A program made the translations under genes and the position numbers. This document shows, one piece after another, positions 22,994 to 34,900 of a DNA stretch of 64,000 bases. The stretch is taken from assembly GCF_029227915.1 (NCBI RefSeq), contig NC_079885.1, forward strand, positions 19,603,001 through 19,667,000. Reading direction: 5' to 3'. The number at the start of each line of letters is the position of its first letter. Position 1 is the first letter of the stretch. The notes beneath the pieces were generated by a model. The model was given only the letters and a program-made list of their open reading frames with translations, made no database searches and had not been told where the DNA came from. Origin of the DNA: Hydractinia symbiolongicarpus (taxonomy: Eukaryota > Cnidaria > Hydrozoa > Anthoathecata > Hydractiniidae).

Positions 22994-25900
22994 ATGTTTA
23001 GCAGGGCAGTTTGTTATTTATTTGTTTTTGTGATTTGGAATTGTAAAGGGGACGATTCTCCCCAAAAAGGTATGTAAATTGATTAGGTGATTGCTGTTCT
23101 GTACTTTTCCCCCTAGTTTTCACAAAAAAAGTTTCAACACATTCTCTCTTTAGTGGTCTGGTTTGTTTTGTTTTGTTTCTTTACTGGACATCTCTCCTGT
23201 TTTGACCTTCAGTTTTAAAAACATATTCTTGCACTCGCTCTCTGCGAAGGAGCGCTTGCATGTTATTTTATAAGCAACAAAAATTTAGGTTAAGGCTCAA
23301 GTTTGCTTAAGTTTCCAACCTCGTTCCCAGGGCATTTCGCTTGTCTATGAAGTTGATAAAGGCTCAGGGGCACAAGATCCTGGTCTCAAGTTTGCTTAAT
23401 TTCCCTCAATTTGCAGACACAAGTCTTGTAAGTTTTCTGCGTTTTGCAGAATCGTTTGCTTGCTTATTTGTTACCGTTTTCTTGTGTATATTGGAGACTA
23501 CATTCTCGTGTTTGATTGTTCAGTTAAACCAGTACATCGTTTGAAGATGTTCTGCCCAATCTCGGAACGCGCCCTGTCTTAAGACTGGCCTGGCCAATCT
23601 TCGGACAGTGACAAATTGGCGGCCGGTCTTAAGACGGGCCCATCCAATCTTCTGACGCACATGCCCAATCTTAGAACGCGCGTGGAGAAGGCCATCGGAA
23701 CAAGTAAAATTTTAGACTATATAAGTTCTACAATACCATAAACTGTTGAATTTTCTTCCTAATTTAAAAAGCTGAAATATTATATCAGGTACGTTTGATA
23801 TGAAACTTTATCTCAGTGCAAAAGAAATTAAAGATATGCAGCTTGGCTAGCTGGGGGATTGGGGTAGTCAAATGGATAAAGAACCTTCATAATAAACCTT
23901 TTCTTCAGAAAGAACAACTTTATAATCTTTTTTTTTAAATTAGCTACTACAAGTTATAAGGGCTATATATATATATGGTACAGCTAGCTAGTTAGCCAAA
24001 ATTTATTCTTGTGGCAGGATAATGACATCACATTTGGGGGGCAAACAAACACTCATTGAATTTATTATAGGACTTTTGCCAGAAAGTAACAAAGATGTAA
24101 TAGCTAAAAGAACAAAAAGAGAAGAAAACAAAGGATGCAAGACTTGTCAAATTAATCTGTCTAGTTTAGATAGCTAGCTCATTGTTCATAGCAATGAAAA
24201 AAGTTTAACAACTATGTATAATAGTGTATCACAATATTTTTTCCCAAATGGTAATGTGTCTGGAAAGTTTGTTTTTATGAATTTGTGGCAGAATTCAGAC
24301 CATTCTGAGCTGTATGAACTTTTGAGGAAATTATCCAATTCCTTAGCCAATTCTGGGTCGTCTGTTTTCAGCTTCTCTATGTTAGCAGCCACCTGATACG
24401 CTCCGCCAGATTTCTGTGCAAGCAGTGGATTTAATCGGGGATTTAGCGATTTTCTTACAATTGTTTTTAAAATGCCATTCTTGTTCAGATTCCCAAGCAC
24501 CCTGTTCCATTCTTCTGTCTTAGGATTCTCGTCATCTGAATTGTCTGAAGGAGCTATAATTACATAACATGAGATAATCACTTAACTCAATCCAAGATCA
24601 GCTGCAATGGATAATATAATTTAAAATAATTTGTACCAAATTTTAAAACCAGTAAAACATGGATTGAGTATATATTTTTAAAAAATGTGTTACGTTAACT
24701 TACCCACGTCTTCTATGCATATTGTGCAAAACCAGTTGCTGTGTGGCTTTTTTTTTAGTTTCGTACAACGAAAATGATTCCACATTAAGCATCTGTCACA
24801 TGCAATGCATCGTTCATTCCCAATATTTTTTTGGCATATCCCACATTTCCATTGTTTACTTCTCTGCTTTTGTGCTACTAAGTTATCAATGTGCAAAATA
24901 AATTCTGGTTTTGCAAATTTTTTTAAAATATTAGTTGCTATGATTGAGTCGCGAATAGAGTCGGGAAGGTTTCTTGCAGATTTAGGAAGCATTGTAGTAT
25001 CTGGTTCTTCACTTTCGCTAACAATTAGGGAGGCATTCTCGGATCCAACAAACCAAGATAACAGCATTTTACGCTTGTTATGTTCATCCATGTCACAGTA
25101 AGCTTGTAGTGTACCTACAAATGAATAGAAATACATATACATTAATGCAGATATTGCTATACCATGCCACTGAATAGGCAATTTTGTTTACAATGTTTTA
25201 CCTGTATTTGCTTCACTTTCAACAATATCCACTGGTTTGTCTTGTACTAGGGGTGTTGTGTCTTCATATACTAAAAACATATAATAAATATAGTTGTATA
25301 CATTTCTGATTTTTATAATTTATAGTTAGGTAACTTTACATTTTCTTACCTCGAGTCTCTGTTGAAAGTGTTTCCAAAATCATTGCAGCTTTAAGCATAT
25401 CTGTATCAGAGCAATCATCTACACCATTAGTATTGGGTTCTTGTAGCTTTTGTGTTTCAGAATGTGAATTTGTCAATGCTGAAGAATAAAAAAGATTTGC
25501 ATATATCTCAAACAATATAAAGATATAATACAGGAAATAATTTTCAACAGATATTTTATGACATTTATATATATACCATTACCATATAGACAGTATGTTG
25601 GTCTGTATACTGCTTCAAAATGTTCAGTACATGGTAAAAAGTTAGGTGATTTTATACCATCATATAAATGCCATGTATCATTGTATAAAGCCATAGCAGT
25701 GTAATGTTGGGCATTCCAAAGTGAAAGTCCAATTAGCCTAAAACTAAAGTATACATTTTTAAAAAGTTGTATGCTCTTTTAATAAGGTTTTGAATGATAT
25801 ATCTTCCAACTATAAAATGTTCTAACCTGCATGAAATATCATTGATGTCTAAAATTAAATCTTTTGGTATTGAACTAGTGTCAATTCTTCTGTCATACAT

Positions 25901-28900
25901 GGCAGTTTCAACATTAATTGGCAACAACGCTGGAACCTGACGAAAAATTCGATCTCCAGATGTTTTTGAACCATTACAGCATGGATACCACGAGCTAAAA
26001 AGTTATAAAATCCAATTTAATTTATTTATATCTGTAAGATTATTACTTAGAGGTTTTTTGTACAGAAATGGATGTTAATCAACATATTTTTTTTTACTTA
26101 TTTGTTTTGTTTTCATCCCAAAACATGTATTTCTCCTCTTCAGTTGGCTTAGCCAATCTTTTTCCACACTTGGAAGTATTTCTAGTGATAAACCATGATT
26201 GTACTTCAGATGTAAAGATACTTGGTGCAACCCATTCTGTATCATCATGATTATTGAAGTTAATAGTTGGGATTTCACTTTGGTTTGTTTCTGCGAATGC
26301 CTGTGGACAAAATGGACTGTCACAGGTTGATTGGATTAGATGCTGTATGTTTGGTCCTAAGTAGGTTTTTATTAACAACTTGTTTTATACTTGTTTTGCT
26401 GAGGATTGTCGTGTAAACAGCATGAAACTTAAGTACAAAACAAAGTAGTTTTTTCTCAACAACTAAAAAAAGTTGTGGTTTGTGTTGTGAAAACATAACT
26501 TTTTTACCTTGAGGCTGTCTTTGTGATGTTTCTACTGTTTGTCATAATGCTTGCACTTCGCAGAGAAATACACTTATTTTCTGCTTCTTCCACATTTATG
26601 TCAAAGTGACCTTCATACTTTTCCAAGTCACCAGCTCTGTAAGTACAATTCAGCACCCCAAACTCAGATAAAAGTTTATAGTATTTCATTTTTTCACCTG
26701 TCACTTCAATAACCACGCATGGCAAACGAAGTAGGTCTATGCTTGTCCTATCCTTTGGTGGAATGCGGACAGAAACGTTATCTCCAACAACAAAGTATGC
26801 TTTCCTAGATTTGTGTTTTTTCTCAAACCTGACTTTCATGATATTTTGAGCGCATTTAATGTTTTTCGATGCAGGTTGACGCACTTTCTTATGACGGTCC
26901 ATTGTTGCTAAAAGCATAAAAAATATAGTTAGTTAATATTAGTAATATCAGTTACTAAAATTTAAACTGAAAGTATTAAAGTCAAATGATGTGGGCTTGT
27001 TCCACCATGCCCTGACTTTGAGGATGTCGTGGTCTCCCTTGTATTATTTGCACTTCTGATGGCCATGACTCTAGCATTTCATGTAGGCATTTGTTCACAA
27101 ACTCACGTCCATTGTCAGAGTGAAAGATACTGGGCGGACCAAAGTAGCAGAAAATCTTTTCCAATTCCACACGAATGTTAATTTGGTCGTACCTCGTCCT
27201 TGCCTTTTGTTCTCAACCCCCTTACATTTTTTTAAAGAATTTTTATGCAAACCTGGGCTCTAAGTTTGTGCGTTAATTGGTGGCAGCAGGTTGATTAAAG
27301 ATTTTCATTTATTCGCGATCAATTTTGTGCTTGTGTAAATGTCTTCATGTGCTGTTTTTTTACTGTGTCCAAAGATCGGCCTGCCCAATCTTAGGACAGG
27401 ACTATTTTTTTGGCATGGGAAATAATTGATAGCATCTATTCGCCGTCATTTCAGTACTCGAGATAGTGCGTGATATTGGTCAACCAAGGAGATCTGGTTT
27501 GAGGTCTTTATCCTGTTTTTTTACTGTGTCCAAAGATCGGCCTGCCCAATCTTAGGACAGGACTATTTTTTTGGCATGGGAAATAATTGATAGCATCTAT
27601 TCGCCGTCATTTCAGTACTCGAGATAGTGCGTGATATTGGTCAACCAAGGAGATCTGGTTTGAGGTCTTTATCCTGTTTTTTTTACTGTGTCCAAAGATC
27701 GGCCTGCCCAATCTTAGGACAGGACTATTTTTTGGCATGGGAAATAATTGATAGCATCTATTCGCCATCATTTCAGTACTCGAGATAGTGCGTGATATTG
27801 GTCAAAACTAAGGAGATCTGGGTCGAGGTCTTTATGTGCTGTTTTTTCACTGTGTCCAAAGATCGGCCTGCCCAATCTTTAGACAGTACTGGCAAATTAG
27901 CTTTTCGCTTCTAAACCCGAAATTTGATGTGTTAAAATAAATAGTGTTTATTTATTTTATTTATTTATTATTTATTCAACTTCCATTAGATAATGGTTCT
28001 TCTGCCTAAATTAAATTCTGCCTAAACTATTTTTTAATGAATAAATAAAAAAAGTAATCACAGGTAAAACCGCTGCAGAGGGATAGTGTTTAAGTTTCGT
28101 TACGGGCTCCCGCGTTCCAAGAATAACGCATATGCACCCCATCCTGTTCAGAAACACAAATCTGAGAAGCCGTCCGAAGATTGGCCTAACCTGGCTTCCC
28201 GCCCAATCTTATGACGCCCTGCCCAGTCTTAAGACCGGCCAGCCAGTCTTAAGACTGGGCAATTCTGTGTCTTAAGATCGGTCGGTGTCAAACAAAGATC
28301 AGTGCAGAATCGTGCAGTCTGGTGCAGCGGTACGGAAAATTTTGTTGTTGCTGCGTTGTGCAAAAATTACTTGTGTAGAAATCTGTTATTTTTGCAAATC
28401 AACCACCTCTGATATTAATATCCCAGCTGTACGCCTTGTTATGTGTGCTGTACAGATGGAGGTGTCCATGCCAGCACGTTTCAATGTTTCCACAATCCAT
28501 CGAATTGAATCCTTCGATTGATTATTGTATGACTTTCCACGTGTTACACAGAAATAGTCAGTTGCGATTGTTTTTGTTCTTTCAATGTAAGACAACACTG
28601 TGTTCACAGCATATAAATTTTCATCAGCAGAGTATGAAACAATTGTAATTGGCTTATTAATGCGAGCAGGACGTGATTATTTTAGGTGCAAGTCAATAGC
28701 AAATCGACACCATTTTGTGTTTGTGATCAGGTTAGCTCGTTTTAATAAGGATAGGGTTTGCACGCGTTGAATCGTTGACAGCGCTATGAAAGTCTCTACC
28801 TTGTATATGTGATCTTTTAAGGAGAGGTGCTGCTTCGGCCCTAATCCTTTTGTAAAACTTAACATGTCTAAAGACACCTTTTATAAATCGTCGTACCAAA

Positions 28901-31900
28901 GGGTGACTGATTTGGGTTTTCTTAAGATATGGAAAGATTTTGAAGCTAATTTCGATTCCTTTTCATGCTCAATGTTTCGAGAATAATATCAGCTTCCTAA
29001 TTATCTTTGCCAGGTATCGTAAACATCTCAGAAATATGTTTCTTTTTATTGCCCAGAGCCAGATTCCCCTGGCAATATTATTCAAGGTTGTTAATCGACA
29101 TCCACCAAGTTTGTTTATATAACACACATTTATGTTATTTATCAGACCTTATGAAGATAGTCAAATTGCTAAAATCATCATAGAGGAGCTAATGTTTTTA
29201 CTTCAAAAATAATCTAATTTATCAGTTTAAAAATGAGATTAATAACATCCTTTTTGCAAATGTCACAGGCACACGGAAAGAAACTGGAATAATGGAATAA
29301 TGATATAACCAAATAGAACATTAACCTGTTAAAAAGTCCACTTGGGACTTCTTTTGATTACGTCTAAAAAATTTAACCTCTCACTCCTATTATGTAGAGC
29401 CTGCTCGTACGGTTTTTTTTAGAAACAAGCTACTCCGGTTGTCTCTCTTGTGTACAGCTTGTAATGCCCATTAAGAAAATGTATGTCACGTATGTATATA
29501 AAGAAAATGTCATGTCACGAACAGGAACAGAAATATTTTCAACGCCTTCGACAATTTAAAGAAATGCTATTGAGGTGAGTATAAGGTCAATAAATGTAAC
29601 AAATTAGCCATGTGTTGTCGGCTATTTCAAAACAGAATGATCAGGTCCTCTTTGTGTATCACAGACGTCCACAGTTACCATATTATTACAAGAAATGCTT
29701 TTAAAAAGGGGGAAAATCCAAGGTATGTTAATCACTAAGACACATTCAAATTTAAGACACACACTGATACGAGGGTATGTAGAGTGCGTAGGTTCTTGGG
29801 TACACAAGGCATCTATATTTCACTCTGGAGGAAAGTTAAAACGGCAACATTTCCTTTTTTTAGGACGACAAGATGTTTCAAGGTCTGCAAATCTCCGGTA
29901 TGTTTACTGATTATATTCTAATTTTTGTTTTCTCAACTTTTGTTTTTTTCACATTTATGTCTTTTTAAGACTAAAAGGAGCCGTTATCGCATTTCATTGA
30001 AGATTCAAGGTAAAAAATCACCTTAAAGAACTTTAAGGTGCTTTTTTGCCTTAAAGAAGCTTTAAAACGGGTTACGTAAGCTCTCTGCCAATAACACCAC
30101 TTTTTAACGATGCGTAACGTACTGACCACTTAATCTTCTTACTTAATCTTTCTTTTTAAGCTTGACTGGTTCTAGGTGCAGTGTTTTGGATGCTTCTCTA
30201 TAAAATTTCTAATATTTTAGCTTTCATGTAGACTACGATGTCCAAAATAAGTCACTTGTTCTTTTGTTTAGTTGTGTAGAATACAACCACGTTCTGCCAT
30301 CTGGGGGATGTATTGAATTTTTTAACAACACATATGTTGCGGGGACAAGAGAAGAGATCATAACAAAAGAGGACCTTTTCGTTGGACTTTTTCGAGAGGG
30401 TTTGCCTGTTTACGATTTTTTTTTTAAACAAGGACGTCAGAATGACATAACAAGGTATGGTAAGTAGAAAATCTCTTATAATAATACGGAGACTGTGTCT
30501 GTCCGTAACAGGCAAAGTGGATGTGTTCATTTTCCTTTGATGTTTCCGAAAAATGCATGTCTAATATGTTAAGTTTTCTGACGTTACGGCGCGACGTCAA
30601 TAACACCACTTTAACGTCAATATCTCTATAATAATACGCTAATTTCGTGTGTCTGTCTGTCACTTTTGCAAAGTGGATTACATTCTTCAAAATTTTCTTT
30701 AACAAATTCTATAAAACATCGCCTATAAAATTGTTCTGTAATTTACCAAACTTTACCGATAAAATAGTATTGACGTCAAAGGAAAGTTAATTTAGATTAG
30801 TGAAGCCATTACAATGCACTTAAAACTTTGAGGCCAAATAACTTGGAAACGAGGTGGTGACGTCAATGTTTTTTCACCGCGTGGGTAACTAGGGACAACC
30901 TGGGACCAATTTGGGTAAGTTTTTCAAACCTGGGTCCCCGAATCCGTTTCGGAATGGACGGTTTGATGACGTCATCAAAAAACCTTTAAACCTTGATATC
31001 TCTGCAACCGTTTGTCAAAGATACATGATCATATACATTTTCTTGATCAGCATTTCAAGATCTATACGATGAAGGCAACAGGTATACATATTTCTGAAAA
31101 ATTTTTTTTGGGTTTTCACAGGTCTCTGCTGATGTCTGCAAAATTTAAATGATGGTTGTTTTTCTCTGTTATCCTGCCTAAGTGGATTTTTCCACGGGCC
31201 TTATCGACTAGTCTATATAATAATACGCTAATTCCGTGTGTCTGTCTGTCACTTTTGCAAAGTGGATTACATTCTCCAAAATTTTCTTTAACAAATTCTA
31301 TAAAACATCGCCTATAAAATTGTTCTGTAATTTACCAAACTTTACCGATAAAATAGTATTGACGTCAAAGGAAAGTTAATTAAGATTAGTGAAGCCATTA
31401 CAATTCACTTAAAACTTTGAGGCCAAATAACTTGGAAACGAGGTGGTGACGTCAATGTTTTTTCACCGCGTGGGTAACTAGGGACAACCTGGGACCAATT
31501 TGGGTAATTTTCCCAAACCCGGATTCCCGAATCCGTTTCGGAATGGACGGTTTGATGACGTCATCAAAAAACCTTTAAACCTTGATATCTCTGCAACCGT
31601 TTGTCAAAGATACATGATCATATACATTTTCTTCATCAGCATTTCAAGATCTATACGATGAAGGCAACAGGTATACAAATTTCTAAAAAAAGTTATTTAT
31701 TTTGTATTTGCACTGCTGACGTCAGCAAAAAAACTAAAACAACCTATTTTTCCATTGTCCTCATTGTCATTGTCGGGATTTATCGACTAGTTCTATATTA
31801 TTACCCCACTGTTGAGTATTTTCGAATGTTTACGTTTATTCGAACGTTCTCGGAAAATTTGATTGGTTTTTTTTTTCACGTGACCAGTCTATATGACGCC

Positions 31901-34900
31901 GTATTAACCGACATCAAAACAAAAACAAAACAAGAAAGTTAAATTTTTTCTTACATTGAGGCAAAAATTGACTACACAAGAGAAGACACTTGGTATTTGA
32001 AAACTCCCCTCGGGAAAAATAAAATTGGAGAATTTTTAAGTTCCAAAAAACACGGGCTTACAGGCAGAAAAGTGGCAAATCATTCCGTTAGAAAAACATC
32101 GATTGGAAAGCTTTTGGATGCAAATGTCCCCGAAGTTTATGTAGCCCAACACAGTGGTCACAAAAATATTGATTCGTTAAGAAATTACAAATCAGCTAGT
32201 ACCACTCACCGTTACAAAATGTCAAACATCTTGAGCTCAAATAATAACCAACTTGACGTACATAACCAATCAACAGCTCTTAATACTTCCAGTTCCACGC
32301 AGTCTTCCACCCTCTCTTCATTTTTTTCCGGAGGAAATTTTAACAATTGTACATTTAATTTTAATACGAACACTCCACCAGCGAAACGACAAAGAATTGA
32401 ATTTTAAAACTGTTTTGAAAATATTCTATTTTTAAAAGTTGTATTGTATTGTTTATTTTTGAACGAGTTGTGGATCGAATGTCTGTGTACGTTCGAAATA
32501 TAAAGAAAGTTACATGGTTTCCACCTAAGCCTTGTTTTTGTTAAAGACCCCTGGACTCTAAAACCTTTTTTTCATTATTGGTTATGAAATAATCAGTGGG
32601 GTAATAAGTCCTCTGTCACTCGCATGGACCTCACTGCGTTCGGTCCATGACGTCATGACCTCGGTCTATATTTTCCCGTATAGACCGGTAAACGGTTAAT
32701 AAGCCATTACAGTGCACCTAAAATTTTGAGGCTAAATAACTTGGAAACAAGGTGGTGATGTCAATGATTTTTCACCGCATGGGTAACTAGGGACCTCCTA
32801 GGACCAATTTGGGTAACTTTCCCAAACCTGGGTCACCAAATCCGTTTCGGAATGGACGGGTTGATGACGTCATCTAAAAACCTTCAAACCTTAATATCTC
32901 CGCAACCGTTTGTAACAAATACCTAATCCTATACATTTTCTTGATCAGCGTTTCAAGATCTATACGATAAAGGCAACAGGTATACAAATTTCTAAAAAAA
33001 AATTCGGTTTGGACGGGGTCATTGCTGACATCAGCAATATTTTTAAACCCTTATATCTCATTAACCGCTCATCAAAAGCACATGATCACATACATTTTCT
33101 TGATTAGCGCTTTAACCTCCGCACAATAGAGGCAACGTGAAAACAAGCTTCAGAATCATTTTTTTCTGGATGGGTTGCTGACACTATCAAAATTCAAATA
33201 AGACTTTCTCATTTTTATACTGCCTCCTCAGTGGATTTTTCCACGGGCTTTTCGACTAGTCTACATAATAATACGCCAGTTCCGTGTGTGTCTGTGACAG
33301 GCAAAGTGGATGTGTTCTTTTTCCTTTGATCTTACCGAATTATTTTTTTCTGGATGGGTTGCTGACGCTATCAAAATTCAGATAAGACTTTCTCTTTTTT
33401 ATACTGCCTCCTCAGTGGATTTTTCCACGGGCTTTTCGACTAGTCTACATAATAATACGCCAGTTCCGTGTGTGTCTGTGACAGGCAAAGTGGATGTGTT
33501 CTTTTTCCTTTGATCTTACCGAAATTTTCTTTGAAGTAAGCGAAAAATGCAGGCCTAATATGTTAAATTTTCTGACGTTACGGCGCGACGTCAATAACAC
33601 TAGTTTAACCACAATAACCTATATTAAATTGATGAAGCCATTACAGTGCACTTAAAACTTAGAGGTCAAATAACTTGGAAACGAGGTGGTGACGTCAATG
33701 TTTTTTCACTGCGTGGGTAACTAGGGACCACCTGGGAGCAATTTGGGTAAGTTTTCCAAACCTGGGTCCTGAAAACCGTTTCGGAATAGACGAGATGATG
33801 ACGTCATCAAAAAACCTTCAAACCCTAATATCTCTGCAACCGTTTGTCAAAAGTGCTTGATCAATACATTTTCTTGATCAGTGTTTCAAGATCTATACAA
33901 AAGGAAACAGGTATACAAATTTCCAAAAAAAAAATTGGGGGGTTTGATTGGCCATTGCTGACGTCAGCAAATTTTTGAAACCCTTAAATCTCATTAACCG
34001 CTCATCAAAACCACATGATCGTATACATTTACTTGATCAGCAGTGTAAGCTCTACACAATGGAAGAAACATAAAAACAAGTTTTTCAAATTTTTTTTGTG
34101 GATGGGTTGCTGACGTCATCAAAATTCAAATGACGCTTCTTTTTCATTTTTATCCTGCTTCAGTAGATTTTCCACGGGCTTTATCTACTAGTTAATTGTA
34201 ATAAAGCTTCTGGGTTTGAGCGGATCTTTGCTGACGTTAAAAGAATTTTTGCGTAGTTTAGCATGATCTGGTTTGGACCGACAACCTCTATGGTTATAGA
34301 ATAGCAGTTTGGTTCCTTAAAAAATCCACTTAATGCAAAAAAAGAGAATCGTTGTAGAAACCTTTCTTCGTTTTGTTGGCTACTTAGTTAAAAAAAATTA
34401 GAAATGAGGAAAAATAGTTGTGCGGTGTTTGTGCTGTGTCTTGTGAATAAATGTTACAAAGTGTGGTGGTGGGTGTTGGGGATAAAAAAAAGAAAAAATA
34501 AACAACAAAACAATATTGGCAGCCCCTTAATCCTGTAGATATTGTAACATTACAGGTACCATTAAGACCTGAAATTGATTTTTCTTAGGAACGATTAAAA
34601 ATATATGTATACATATTACGCTCTCCAGAGTGCCATGACATTTGTGCAGTCATCAGGGAACCCCTTATAATTCGGGGTAATTTTTACTCATTAAACGATT
34701 GTTGTTTGTTGGTGATATATTTTCAGACACGCATACGCCACCAGCTCACTTTTGTATTGCAATACTTAAGATACTGCTCTATTAAGCTAAATTTACTCCT
34801 CTGACATGGCAAGCATGTTGTTGAAAAGACCCCAGGGATAAAATTCACGGTTGTTTTTACTCACATTCTAAATTGTTGCAAAAGGTAATAATATAAAGGG

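Larger units (their letters stand above)
23545..28290 (-). mobile_element. Candidate DNA transposon with DDE integrase, peptidase-like and PHD modules
   Basis: The intronic block is bracketed by clusters of a short motif, consensus GCCCAATCTTAGGAC, and of the palindrome GTCTTAAGAC. They are dense at 23550-23690 on the left and at 27370-27890 plus 28170-28290 on the right. GGCCAATCTTCGGAC (23592-23606) recurs inverted at 28172-28186. Such clusters resemble the subterminal transposase-binding repeats of cut-and-paste elements. Between them, on the minus strand, lie integrase fragments and an intact multi-exon ORF. No exact terminal inverted repeat or target duplication was found, so the ends are approximate. 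Confidence 0.5.
30470..34191 (+). mobile_element. Head-to-tail array of Helitron-like elements
   Basis: At least five related units follow each other directly in intron 3 of the ROR-like gene. Each begins TCTATAATAATACGC or a near variant and ends CGACTAG, preceded by the hairpin GTGGA-TTTT-TCCAC in most copies. Approximate units: a 5' fragment 30470-30624; 30625-31211; 31212-31790 (hairpin lost); 32698-33259 (5' part replaced); 33260-33443 (internally deleted); 33444-34191. A 5' TC, a 3' CTAG after a short hairpin and lack of inverted repeats are Helitron features. No RepHel protein is encoded, so the units are non-autonomous. Confidence 0.7.

Noticed and set aside
26356-27190. One continuous protein joining the integrase fragments to the PHD gene
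   Set aside because: The integrase tail donor is phase 2, whereas the next exon needs phase 1, and a stop follows the integrase core. They may belong to one element, but I could not join them.
27350-27890. CRISPR-like array
   Set aside because: Units are about 160 bp and contiguous without unique spacers, in an animal genome.
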